64,000 nucleotides of DNA from Gnetum montanum (taxonomy: Eukaryota; Streptophyta; Gnetopsida; Gnetales; Gnetaceae). Below the pieces are notes generated by a model. It was not told where the DNA came from. It did no database searches and was given only the letters and a program-made list of their open reading frames with translations. This document shows positions 1 to 11,094 of the stretch, one piece after another. The DNA lies in assembly GCA_015680685.1 (NCBI GenBank), contig MNCI01000996.1, forward strand, positions 187,583 to 251,582, in the 5' to 3' direction. The translations under genes were made by a program, and so were the position numbers. Each line of letters begins with the position of its first letter. Position 1 is the stretch's first letter.

Positions 1-606
1 GATGCTCCTCGGTGTCCACGAAGTTTGCGGCTTGCTGGAAGCCCTGCATAAGAGCCTCACGCCTGCTCCAGTCCATCGAGGAATCCCCCACGTCAGGGTG
101 GAATCTAGCAGACTTGCGTCTGATGTGGCGTCTGAGCTCCCCCCAAGAGCTCTCACAGCTAATGCCCAAAATGCTATACGGGCAGCGCCCCCCCCCTTGA
201 GCCACTAGCGGGCGTTGTGCTGATGGGCCTAATCGAGTTGCCGTTGTCGTTGCTCTTCCTCCTCTTGCAGGCGCTCCTACTCTTCCCGGGCTGCCACCTC
301 CTGGGCCTGCCGAGCCGGCTCCTCCTGACGCAGCTCCTCCCTGATTCGGTCCTGGAGCTCATCCGTGAGCTAGGCCCACAAGGTCTCCATCGTGAGTGTA
401 TGCTACCTGTTCAGCTGTTGTGCTTGTTCTTGAAGCTGGGCTTCGTGGTTGGCATGTCATTGGGCCAGGGTCTCGGTCCACCTAATCTCCAAAGTCTGTC
501 GCTCGGCCTCCCGAGTTGCAGCGACCGCCTGCTGAAGCTCCGCCTCCCAATTTGGGGGGGCGCTGGGGGGGTCAGGCGAGGGGGCAGGATTGCGGAGAGA
601 GGGGTC
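1..606 (-). pseudogene. Coiled-coil plus J-domain-like ORF remnant, cut by left edge
   Basis: On the minus strand one frame runs from about 600 down to 198. It encodes a Pro-rich segment (PAPSPDPPSAPPNWE) and then a long Glu/Gln/Arg-rich, coiled-coil-like stretch. Six in-frame stops interrupt it. From 187 to 1 another frame is fully open for 62 codons and reads as a J-domain: YSILG at its start, an Arg-rich helix II (ELRRHIRRKSARF), the HPD tripeptide at 92-100 and a helix III-like RREALMQGFQQAANFV. The LG-to-HPD spacing is 21 residues, as in E. coli DnaJ. The two frames meet at a run of nine G (188-196), one base off register. J-domains stimulate Hsp70 ATPase; that role here is inference from the motif. 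The segment is far richer in GC than its neighbour and ends abruptly at the Gypsy A protease. It may be the gag-like ORF of an unrelated element or a captured host gene. The rest lies outside the window. Confidence 0.55.
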
Positions 607-960
607 ATGATCTTATTGAATGCATTTTCTTTAGATATTTTCAGGGAAATATCTCTAATGCCCATTCTTGCTTTGACAATACTTAGCCATGCCCTTCCCA
701 TGATGATTAGAAAGTACCCTTTGTAGTTCTTCACCTTGATTACTAGGAAATCAGCAGGATAAAACCACCCATAGATAGTGGTCATAATGACATTCACTAG
801 TCCTAATGAAATAGTAATGCAGTGATTTGCTAATTCTAATCTAATATTGCTCTTCTTGAGAGGAGGTAGGTTCCACAATATATACATCTCATGAGAAATT
901 AGGTTGACACTAGAACCTAAATTAAGAAGAGCTTTGCACAGTTCATTCCCAGCAATCTAC
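607..960 (-). pseudogene. Gypsy A aspartic protease fragment
   Basis: Minus-strand translation shows LLNLGSSVNLIS near 900-935, which is the retropepsin active-site region with the catalytic Asp replaced by Asn. It is followed by PPLKKSNI and, downstream, by the flap-side segment FLVIKVKN and IIMGRAWL. This is the same protease as in Gypsy B (21475-21830) and Gypsy C (35521-36050). In the family the protease cuts the Gag-Pol polyprotein in the virus-like particle. Here the reading stops near 607, where the sequence changes abruptly to the GC-rich coiled-coil/J-domain remnant, so reverse transcriptase and everything after it is missing. Given the active-site change and the truncation, no activity is expected. 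Confidence 0.75.
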
Positions 961-3582
961 AAATAAATAAAAATAATTTTAGGATTAGCTAATTTTCTGG
1001 GAATGTTGCTAGCCTAAATCTAAGTAGATATAGCATGGGTTAGCATAACAATATGGATTTGGAGTGGGATTTCATGTGAAGGGGACTCAAAGGAATTTGA
1101 TATAGAGGGAGATGGAGAAATAGGGTTGCCAACTGCATATGTATTTAAGGGCTTAGGTGGACTATTGGGTTAGAAGAAAGGTCTTTTCTTTGATCTGGTA
1201 TCCAAACCACTTGGTTGATGAACTAGTTGTAGATTAATGAACTCAGTAGTAGCATTGCATTGTTGTGGTTGAGTTGGAAGTTCACCTTACATAGATGGAG
1301 TAGGTGGTAGCTATGTTGAGGATGGAGGAAGATGCAGTGGAACAAGAGGAAGATAACGATAAAAGGTGGTATCCTTTCTTGCATGTGGAGAATGAGTTCG
1401 ATAATAATCAGGAGGGTAGTAGTGAGGTTGGAAAGTAGAAACATGATTGGAAGAGTTATGTGGAGACAAAGGTTACTGAATGTAATACTCATATGGATCA
1501 AGTTTTTTGTAAGGATATTGCTACCTTGGTAGTGCTAGCACATATGGCTATGGTTGTTGCCATTGTTGGTACTTATCATATAGTTGCAGTGGAGTTCCAC
1601 TTGGATAATACTATTGTTTTTGGTGGAACTACCTAGAATTGACTTGAGGATAAGGCAATCTTCTGGATGTATGCCTTTATGCTAGGTGTGGATTCAAGGA
1701 ATACATCCTAGACTCTTGTAAGTGTGACACTAATGGATAACATCCCTTAGGATGTTCATAATGGTAGATGTCACACCCACCATCATTATCTAATTTGCTT
1801 TCCACAACTTTCTGTATTGTAGAAATCTTGATCTTACCTCTTTGATTGGCATGTTCAGCTTCCTTGTGCCTCTTGTAATCATGATTACTACTTTGTTCTT
1901 TGGACTCTTCAACAATTTTTAGGATAGTTTAAAATCTACTATCCATGGAGTCCCATAACTAATCAACCTTAGCCAAAATTTGAAATTGAAATTTTTTGAA
2001 GTGGAAAATATTTTTGATTTACCACTTCATCAAGTGATGATTCTTTCTCATTGGGAAAAAATAAAACCTCCCTCTTATAAAGGGAAGAATCACAATTATA
2101 TTCCTTTGCAATTGCATGTTTCCTCAACTCTTTTTCTTCTTTTGATACTTGCTCAATCAATCATTGAATCTCATGGGCTCTTAATTTTGACAATCACCCT
2201 TGGGCATAGATGTCAAGAGTTCTCCTTATTTTAGATTAGAGCCCATCTATGATGTGGTGAAGTTGCTCCATTTGGGAATAACCATGGCTAGGACATCTAT
2301 GCAATAAGGAATAGTATCAACCCATGGCAACATCTAAGGGTTTGTGTGTCTCTTGTTTCCCTCCTTGGATTTGCCTCCTCAAGTTTGACACTTAGGAGTA
2401 TGTTTGATATTTGTCATTGAATAATTCATGCATTGTACTCCATTATTTGATAGATTCTAGTTCTAAGGATTGGTAATAGTTCTCTACTTTCCTAATGAGT
2501 GTTTGGGGAAATAACTTAGGTTTTTGCTACTCATTTTTTATATTTTTCAAGGCACATGCATCTTGGATAGCTTGGAGATGGTTCTACAGATCTGAGTTAT
2601 ATCCCCCTTCGAATCTAGGGATATTGTTCATATCTAGCCTCTTGATTTAACTATCTTTTACATGCCTTGTAGGGATTCTTACATCCTCTGTAATGTTAAG
2701 CATGCTTTGGATAGCATGCAAAGGCTCATTAATGCATTGATTCTAGTGCCTTCAATGACCTCTACTACCCCTTTGTTTATGATGGTGGGTTTCTCTCGAA
2801 TGGCCATGTCCATGGTCTTAACTTCCTTGATGATCCCTTTGATCATTTTGGTCTTGTCAATTACCTCCATTGTGATTGTGCCCCTTGCAGTTGTAGTTAG
2901 AGCCAAAAGAGGAAGATGATGATGATGAAGGTGAAAAGGAAGGAGGACTAGCATTATCACAGTGCCTGCTACCCCCTCATTGGTGATTGTGGCCATGATC
3001 ATGATCTTGTTTTCTATTTGCATCCTTATCCTAACTTGCCTCTTTGGATCCTCCTTTATCATTGGATCCATTCTTGCTAGAACCTGGATTATGAATGATG
3101 GATTGTAGGCTCTAGTTTTGACCTCCTTCACTGAAGTCAAAAGGAGGAATTTCATTGAATGGAAAACCTATACAGAAGGGTTCTCCATCATCCTTTTGGT
3201 ATAGTAGGTATGGAAAATCATTAAACCACTTTCCCTTCATAGATTTGTAGCATTATTCTAGTTGTCAATCACTTAGAAATTGTGCCTCAATGGGATGATA
3301 ATCCCTAGTGTCACTATTTTGGACAATGTACTCAGCATGAAGTCCTTAGAGACTCAAATGCACAAGAGCTTGTTGGAGCATCATAGGAATGGATTGATTT
3401 GGTAGTAACACAATGTTACCCTCCATGTCATACCATCATAGTAGTTCATCTTGGTGTAGGACGAAGGTGAAGTTGGGTACATACTCATCAAGATGAGCAT
3501 ATACCACTCTATATTGTTGGGACACCAGGCGATGTACTTTGTCAGACTTGTGAAAAGAATCACTCTTGTAAGAAGAAGACAT
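961..3582 (-). pseudogene. Gypsy A gag remnant
   Basis: The minus strand has a plausible Gag start at 3582 (MSSSYKSDSFHKSDKVHRLV), followed by QQYRVVYAHLDEYVPNFTFV. That segment matches the N-terminus of Gypsy C gag (QQYQVIYTHPNEYIPDFTF). Further on, around 2400-2600, the antisense text matches the central capsid-like block seen in B and C (TLIKEAES..., EIFNEKYQT). A Pro/Gln/Tyr-rich region at 1000-1650 corresponds to the linker before protease. Frames are broken many times. Gag packages the element's RNA in related elements; this copy cannot make an intact protein. Its position between the PBS and the protease fits the standard Gypsy order. Confidence 0.7.
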
Positions 3583-3727
3583 AGTGTGTTAGAAAATAAA
3601 AAAAATGTAGTGTGCTTTTTGAAATTATTGTAGTTATTTTTATAAAGTATGATATGACTCTAGTGTTCATACAAATGATTTTGAATAAATTTGTACTAAG
3701 TCCTAGATAGTGCATGTAACAACTAAA

Positions 3728-3747
3728 GATCCTTGGCAAAGGCACCA
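3728..3747 (-). other. Primer-binding site of Gypsy A, tRNA-Asp type
   Basis: The minus strand reads TGGTGCCTTTGCCAAGGATC one base inside the LTR. The plant tRNA-Asp-type PBS known from Athila/Tat elements is TGGCGCCGTTGCCGGGGAT. Most differences are C-to-T, G-to-A or loss of a CpG. This fixes the element's orientation and the inner LTR boundary. Confidence 0.75.
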
Positions 3748-3748
3748 A

Positions 3749-4585
3749 TGATGAGCAGTGAGTTACCCCTATGTAGAACCATATGAATCATAAGTGTTTA
3801 TGCATAATTAGGTTAAATTTTATAGACCTTAAGTTCTTAAGTACACTAGCTATAAGACATGAAATCTAATTATGACAATCATTGTCTTCTCAACTGTACT
3901 AGTGGAGCTTAATTCTATGGTTAAGTATAATTGAGGCACATGATTTTTATTATTTTATATTTTATTTATCTATAATTAAGAAAAATTTGGAACATAATTT
4001 AGAATCAATTTAACTTAATCAAATTGTTGATCAATAACTAACTATCCGAGCCCGCTTTCCATGTGCATTCTAAACAGGTATAACACTGTTGGGTTACCAA
4101 GAGTTATATGCATGCTTGAAGTGATCATACTTATGTGCTTAATTAATTAATTATGATTGAATCTAATTAGCTTACTTTAGCTTAATTACTTATAAGCATT
4201 AAAGGAAATTACATGAAACATCAGATGCATAAATAAAGTATTTAAGCTAGCTAAGGTACTACAAGGTTTGATCAAAAAGCTCATCTTTATTTCTATGCTG
4301 AGGTACGACAATGTTTGAACAAAGATCCATATACTCAATGACTTCTACTATAGGCACTTTGGAAAAATATTCTAACTCTATAGAGAAAAAACTGTAAGAG
4401 GTTCACTATGCTATGATAAAAAACTATATGAAATCATATGTCTAAGTGCTATATTTATTGGTCAACATATACCCTGCAAGATTGGATATTTGACATTGCA
4501 TCTTAGAATATGATATTAGGTATTTGATATCATGGCTTTGATATCATGTATTCGATATTGGAGCACATCTAAACATGATTCATCA
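3749..4585 (-). mobile_element. 5' LTR of Gypsy A
   Basis: On the minus strand this LTR begins TGATGAATC and ends TCATCA, next to the PBS. Three relatives lie in the window, at 15577-16290, 24618-25492 and 58191-59079, all minus strand and alignable by eye through most of their length. The upstream (U3) part, near 4490-4585, repeats GATAT/ATATC half-sites. A TATA-like AATAAATATAG follows near 4448-4460. The U5 end contains the family's conserved GTGTAGGGGTAACTC-like segment next to the boundary. The matching 3' LTR is not in the window. Confidence 0.75.
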
Positions 4586-4629
4586 TTGTACATTGACACC
4601 AATCTATCAACAATCATGATAGTTGTGCA

Positions 4630-6238
4630 TGTTGGCGACCGTTTAGGACGCGACCGCCAACAAGTATCCTCGAACAGGATTTAGGTGTCTGCTGGTCTTT
4701 GGCAACACCAAGGCCCAGATACCTCCAAATAAAATCAGTAGTTAATGTGAGTATGTGTGTGTGTTGTTGCGGCATGCAGTTGTGTGAAATGTAACGATTG
4801 CGTTGTGTGTAAACTATAAATGACTTTAAAGAGATTCATCCAACTTTGCCAAGTACTGTGAGTTGTTGAAAGTTTTCTATTTTGTTCAACTGCCTAGTCT
4901 ATGCCGTCCTTATAATACCTACTTATAACAAATAAAATTTTGCAAAAACATTTGAGCACAACTCCGCAATCTACTCCTAATTTTCCCCAGAGAAAGAGAT
5001 AGTTCCACAAGAAAACTAGAAATAGAGCAAGATTCGATGGAAATAAGCAGAAAAGAAAAGAAAGCAGATTTGTGTAGACCTCAAATATTTAAACAAGGTA
5101 AAATGACACGAGTAAACACTTCGCAATAAAGCTATCCCAAATTCAATATCTACGAATTGTTCAAACTTCCAAGGCTCAAACAAGCAATATCTTCAAGACA
5201 ATCCTATTATGCTACCAAAAATTGCTGCGTAAACTACCACGTACGAGACTCCATTTTGACTAGATAATAGATGTCAACGATTGCATTCAAACAGAACCTT
5301 TAAAAGACTTGACAATTTCTGATTGAAATACCACGAGAATTCACTTTAAAGATAAAAAGAAGCTATTCTGGTCCCATCAAAATACCAAAGATTTTCTGAA
5401 CCCTCTCGACTACTGAATTGTTCAACGGCGTGACTACAAACAGAGGCTCTCTTACAACAATCCCAATAGCAGTTCCCACACGTTGCACAATAACGAAATT
5501 TACTACTAAAATGCTCTTAAGGCTTTTAAACACAAGCGCTTCTATGGCAAAATTTTAATAGAAATTTCTATCGGGCAACAAGAACAATAAGAGCAATCTA
5601 AAAATCCCAAAATTACTTGCCAAGGATGATACTATCTAAACCACTAGCTAAACAATTTAAACAAAACAAAAAATGAAATGCATAACTCACAGGACCATGA
5701 CAAAGAGGCTGAAATCTTTATTCTAGCAAGCCATCTTGCAAGCAATCTTCTTTACAAATCTTCCAAGTGTGATGTGAGAAGTGATATAATCTCCCTTGAT
5801 CCTTGAAGCCTTTTTATAGGGTTCAAAGGTAGGTAGGGAAGTTACATATTCAAAAATATCTCACCTAACTTCTCTTCCAAGTAACTTGGCCAATCAATTA
5901 GGAGCTTACTTGCCCAACAAGTTAGGAGGTTACTTGCCCAACAAGTTAGGTAAGTTACAACAATTTTGGGTGGTTTCAACCACCAAAGAGATAAAAATGC
6001 TGAATTTGACACGTGTCCCAATTAGTTGACAAGTGGCCATTGTGGAGATAAAAAGGCTATAGTTGACAAGTGGCCTTTTTAATGGTTACAAACATCATGG
6101 ATTAAGGCTAGGAAGTTACAACTTCCACATAAAGTTACAATTATATAAATAAAAGCTATAGTTGGAAATGTCCATAAATCCCCCTTTTTATAAAATAGCT
6201 ATACATATAACTTTATATATGTATATTTAGGAACAACA
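4630..6238 (-). repeat. Possible solo LTR or large repeat, unclassified
   Basis: The segment starts TGTTGGCGACC on the plus strand and ends CAACA, so either strand reads TGTTG...CAACA. On the minus strand a good TATA box (CCCTATAAAAAGG, near 5810-5825) is followed by a stretch with no long ORF. This is what an LTR would look like. No target-site duplication is seen at the two ends, and no second copy is recognised in the window. It could instead be a promoter and 5' region of an unrelated sequence. Confidence 0.3.
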
Positions 6239-6662
6239 TAAAGGTCAATAAATAGAATTTGATCATCTATCTCCCCTTGGCCATGTTGCAGAAAACTTTA
6301 TATATTTAATCATATCTGTTGGGCTCATGTGTTGTAGACGCTGAAACTAGGGTTACAGCTTTCCGCGTTAAATTCTTGGTCATTGTGAACGTCGTTAATG
6401 TCATCTAAATTCAGGAGCAGTCTTTGGATATGCTGCCATTGACGACGCCTGAGCAGAGCCAAACTAAGTGCAAGATAATATGAAACGTGTGGTAGGGATG
6501 AATGGGATGGCTGATGAGGAAGTGCCCCTACACCTGATGAACCCTATTTTGCAGCATACCAATACAAAAATACACATAATCGTTACACTGGAACTCGTTG
6601 GGCTTCGTTTGCATCAACAAACTCCTGAACTTGGAAGTTTCCCCTCCTTGCAGAGCACGTTG

Positions 6663-7130
6663 CTAAACGAGTGAGCATTCGGTGGAATCCCAATTTCCTG
6701 CCAACTGGTGATGTGAATGAATTGCGCGCTGAGGTCCATTAAGCAAAGGCAAATGAAAACCAAGAAAGAAAGGCACTGCAATGGAGTAGGTCAGATGTGG
6801 AGGCAACGGTTCCAGGAATGTGACTTCGTATGTGGGCACCAGATTCCGTCTATCGAGTTCCTTCAACAAGCTGTTTTGCAAAGGTAAGGAGGACAAACCC
6901 TTACGTTTCAGAACTTCTCCATCTTCTTCAGAGATCTCATTTTCTTGCTCTGGTTGTTTTGCATTATTTTGGTAGAGAAGAAGAACATCTGAGAGAGGTT
7001 TTCTCAGAGAAGAAGACTGAGAAATCCTAGAAGAGAAAACACAGAGCGTTATTAGAGACAATATGCCGCCGACTGCAACCAAGCACAGAAGAGGCAGCAC
7101 GCGCACGAATCCCAACTTTTTGGTAGGCAA
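6663..7130 (-). pseudogene. Candidate exon of a type II membrane protein
   Basis: The minus strand is open for about 150 codons. The N-terminal part is basic (PTKKLGFVR) and is followed by a strongly hydrophobic helix of about 20 residues (LPLLCLVAVGGILSLITLCV). Then come a Ser-rich stem (SSRISQSSSLRKP) and an acidic, Glu-rich segment. This order is typical of Golgi type II glycosyltransferase stems and other signal-anchor proteins, but I do not recognise the family. There is no in-frame ATG: the frame begins after a TGA with three TTG codons. A GTAAGG donor-like site lies near 6898. The region has clearly more GC and CpG than its surroundings, which argues for host sequence. It could be a gene fragment, an exon whose start was lost, or chance. 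Confidence 0.3.
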
Positions 7131-7139
7131 CAACAAAGA

Positions 7140-7948
7140 ATTACAGATTCAACTGGGGGTGACCATGATGTCTTAGAAAAAAAATAACAATAACAATAAA
7201 AGTGGTCATTTCTAGTTTCTACTGCCCAGCAAACGTCAGATATCCACACATGAAGCAAATTAGTAGAGGCTTTTTCCCAACTGTGAAGGAGGGTAATGGA
7301 GAAGAACCCACCTGCAGAAGCCTGAGCTCCCCAATTTCTGCTACAAATCCCAGAACCAGGTTTCAATCCTCCATGTCTACACAACGGAACTTTCAAAAAG
7401 CAGAGCAGAGATGAGAAAGAATGTCCTTTTCGTTGGCTTCACTCTTCAGTGATGGTGGTGGTGCCGCCGCATTGGCAATTGACTTGACCAGTTCGGCCTC
7501 TCTATTTCTCTCTCTGTTTCTAGGTTTTGGCTTGTGACTGAATGTTACTGGTATAGAAGCAACCTCTAATATCATCCATTTCATGGCTGGGAGGGTCCAG
7601 TATCTCTTTCGAATGCTGCCTGAAAAATGACGTTTGGTTGGATTTCGGGTATTGTCTTGGGTTTGTGTCAATTTAGGACTCCCCATTCTCTTCACAATTT
7701 GCACAAAGCCTGCTCCATTAAATGGCCAAAATGTGCCAATAGTGCATAGGCCCAAAAATAACAACCCTACCCTATAAAAGCCCAATGTCAATGTCATTTT
7801 TAGGTTTCTAACTTTTTGCATTTCCTAAAGTCCATTTTCAACCTTAATTACATTTTTTGGTAATAGAAACTAGCACTAAGTTGGACATAGAGACTCCCAT
7901 GTAATTGCCATTGTACCATAAAGTGAAAATTCATTTTCATAACCACGT
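7140..7948. other. GC-richer flank of the candidate exon
   Basis: This could be the promoter and 5' leader of the minus-strand candidate exon at 6663-7130. CpG and CT-rich tracts are present and no repeat family is recognised. Several open frames overlap here on both strands, but none has family motifs. A short peptide-like frame at 7948-8148 on the plus strand is also unassigned. Confidence 0.2.
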
Positions 7949-8149
7949 TGCATACCTTGGTGGAAATTAATGAAAAGTTGCTAGAAATTGGAGCTAGGAA
8001 GAAACTAGATCATGGAATTGCAGTAGAACACAACATACCTTCTCCAATAGACTTCAAGCTCCTCCAAGCAACTTCTAGTGCCCTTGGCATAAAATATGTA
8101 CTTCATGAACCTTATTCTTTATTTTCATTTAAATATAGTATTTTTTAAG

Positions 8150-8360
8150 TTGTGCAAGTTTTAATTTACATTTTCATTTCTGCATCTATTCTCATTCTAG
8201 ATTTAAATCCCTCATTTCCATTTTAACTTCATTTCTATTTATATTTTCAAAGACATTTACATTTTCTTTTATGTTTACATTTTTGTTTTTATTTTCATTT
8301 CTGATTTTTTCTACACCTATGTTTATGTCTTCACTACCATTTCTATTTACATTCCATAAG
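8150..8360. repeat. Low-complexity CATTT-rich tract
   Basis: Irregular reiterations of CATTTCTATTT / ACATTTTC on the plus strand give a T-rich, pyrimidine-biased tract. No coding or structural signal is seen. Confidence 0.5.
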
Positions 8361-8597
8361 TCCTTGGGTGATCCATAAGACTATTCAAGGTATCTTAAAT
8401 CTCATTTTTTTGGAGGCCCTTGGGATTCAAGGTTGAAACAATTTCAATGCTCAAATATTTTGATTTTTCCATTCCAACAACTAAAATTTCTAGCTTCAAC
8501 AATGATGTTAGTGGTAAGGGTTTTTCCAATGTTAGAGGACACTGAAAGAAGTGGTGATTGGTGGCATCATCAGTGTCTATGGGATGATAGGGATGAT

Positions 8598-8758
8598 GAT
8601 GATCCATGGAATTGATGGTGTCCACAAAGAGCTAGAGGTGGCGATGGTCTATGACACCATTGATATTCATAAATTATTAGAGGTGGCAATGATCCATGGT
8701 TCCAATTATGTCTATGGAGCATCAGAGGTCATGATGATTCATGATTCCATTAGATCAT
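8598..8758 (+). repeat. 45-bp tandem repeat, about 3.6 units
   Basis: Units start at 8598, 8643, 8688 and 8733. The shared pattern is GATGATCCATGG...AGAGGTGGC with about 30 percent divergence. The period is a multiple of three and the plus frame stays open through it, giving a 15-residue repeat of the form MIHG...LEVA. A poorer unit may precede it at about 8551. Coding is possible but unproven. Confidence 0.75.
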
Positions 8759-8759
8759 A

Positions 8760-11094
8760 AGTAGCATGGAAGGTAGTTGAGGACACACGTAGATGGTGAA
8801 CATAGTAGGACATGGCGTGTGATAGGATGTAAACACTAGAAACCAATAGGCATGTAGACACAAAGATACTAAGCAATGGAGTGGTGGGTGGTGGCAAAGC
8901 ATAATGTAGTAGGGAGATGCATGATGGTAGTGCATGTGATGGTAGCATGTGCATTAGCATGAGGTAGCAGGCATGTGTGGCACTTGGTGGAGAGTAGTAG
9001 CACTAGGTGGTCATGATCATGTGGAGCAATGGTTTGAGTAGTAGGGATTCAGAGGATGGTAGCCCTTACTCTATCATTGCATGGCCAACATTGTCCTACA
9101 TAAGGCTACATTGCCCTCCTTTAGGGCCAACATGGCCATTGTTGGGCTTGTGCCTTGAAATTTTCTTTCTTTTTGCAAAAACCATTAACCTAGGGCTTGA
9201 GGTTGAACTTGCAACATTTGCTCTCTCTCTTTGTTATTTTTAAATTAAAAATTAAAAATTAAATTTTAAAAAAATTAAAATAATACCTTTTAAATTTTAA
9301 ATTTACAAGTAACCTAAGAAATGATGTATCTCCAAAACCATAAGTCATATTTCAATGAAAATGGTACCATTGAAATCATTTTGGAGAGCACTACGTGTTC
9401 AACAAGAGATATCAATATTTTGGTTAATATATCAATCAAAAAATCATGAAAAGTAAGTATTAGCTTTATTTACTCATTAATTAACTTAAGTTGATACTTT
9501 CTCTTTTCTCTTACTAATGTTTTGGCTATTCTTTTATAAATACATAGGAAAAGTAGTTCTTGTCCATCCAAGCATAGTATTAGTGAAAGATTGAAGGATT
9601 CCTTTTCAAAGATTGCAACATTCTACAAGTGACATCAAGAATTTCAACCATTAGTAGCATGGCCCCAATGTGTTAAGCTTCTTCTCCAACTTCTTCTTAA
9701 TCTTAAGCTTCTTTTGTTCCTCCAAGTAGCTCCTAATTGATCACTATACTTTTGCATCAAAATAATGTAATTACTACTTCCAATTTTTTGTGTAGTTTAC
9801 TTGGAAAGAAGGAGTTTTAGTATCTTAAAACTTCAAAGTTGTCTAATTTACTTGTCTTCCTTGTTTTTAAAACATCATATTGCAAAGGTTAATAGTTGAA
9901 TGGTGTAATTAGTATAACAAAGATGGAAGTTCTACTTCATAATTAGATTTTGGATAATCAACAGTCATTCCTTCTAATATTTAGATAGTTTTTAGTTTTC
10001 ACAAGAGAGAGGATTCTTTAATTCCATTTGTTTTCTCTACTAAGTTTAAATTATTTGATCAACTTTAGGTCAGTAGTTTTGATCTTCGTTTTCTTACTTA
10101 CATTTGATCTTCTTATTCATAATTTATAATTTGGAATCATTTTTTATGTATGAAAAGAAAAGAAAAAGAGTGGTAAAAATACATGGATGATTGATCTTTT
10201 TAGATGAATTTGTTAAAGACCCAATTGTAAAAGGTGGAGGAGGCAACAACTGTAGCGAAGAGTATTAGTAAGTACATGAAGAAATTGTGTGGAATCTTAG
10301 TGGGATGAAAAATAGTGCTAAGTAAAAAGGATGCCACTAATGAAGAATGAGAAGTAAAATTGAAGATATTTTCAAATTTCCTTGACAAGTTCTAGAAAAA
10401 TTAATGATCATTATTGTGCATTCTAGTCTTCTTATTCTGCATCTTCCTAATTTCTATGTTTTGCTTCTTCTTTTATGTGTATTCTTGGATGTGCTTCCGT
10501 TTCTTATAATAATAATAATAATAAAATATTATTTTCTTTTACTTTGGCTCCTAAATCATGATTTTCTCTAATACCAAATGTGACATCTTGTTCTCAAATG
10601 TCATAAAAACCACTATCATTCATCACTTAATTCATCGCATTCTTAAGTAATATAATGAAAATATCATAAAATACTTTCATAAAAGAATAATTGATAAATG
10701 AATAACTGGTACTTGGAATAGGAAGGAAAAATAGCAAAAACATTTTATTAATAAGAGAGTGTACTGTAACACCCTCTCGATTATCCTTCCATGCCACTTA
10801 AGCCTTAGAGGAAATTTGGCACTACCACCATGATTAGGTTGTCAAGCTGAAGGGGTGATCAATCCCTTCTTGTCCCACTTCACTCAAGGCTCATCACTTG
10901 CCTTTCCTAGCTTCACAACTCCATGCTAGCATGACCTCTAAACCTAGCCTTAAATGTCATAGGTCAAATCCATTTTTGTGAGGTACATGAATAATAATAA
11001 CTCTTCATAATGAGGCATCCCTTCATTTGAAGGTTAATTTCATTTTTATAATGCATGTCTACCCTTAACAAGCACTAGATCACTAGCTATTTTT
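8760..11094. other. AT-rich intergenic stretch, no supported gene
   Basis: I see no conserved coding motif here. Landmarks are an A/T-only tract at 9240-9300, an (AAT)n microsatellite at 10508-10524, and TGTAACACCCT at 10769, which resembles the start of some plant Gypsy LTRs but has no partner. Confidence 0.4.

Noticed and set aside
217-726. Long plus-strand open frame over the GC-rich left end
   Set aside because: It is the antisense shadow of the coiled-coil/J-domain frame and crosses the junction at 607 into Gypsy A. Its Leu-rich text comes from reading Gln/Glu codons backwards.
2679-3155. 158-codon minus-strand open frame
   Set aside because: Its Met/Ile/Lys-rich text is an off-frame reading of the Asp/His/Arg-rich part of Gypsy A gag; the same pattern appears off-frame in Gypsy B at 23557-23898.
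7393-7821. 142-codon minus-strand open frame
   Set aside because: No family motif, and it lies where a promoter and leader would be expected for the candidate exon. Open by chance is more likely.
10769-10779. TGTAACACCCT as an LTR start
   Set aside because: It resembles starts of some plant Gypsy LTRs, but no matching end, PBS or second copy is found, and the adjacent pol fragment is on the other strand.
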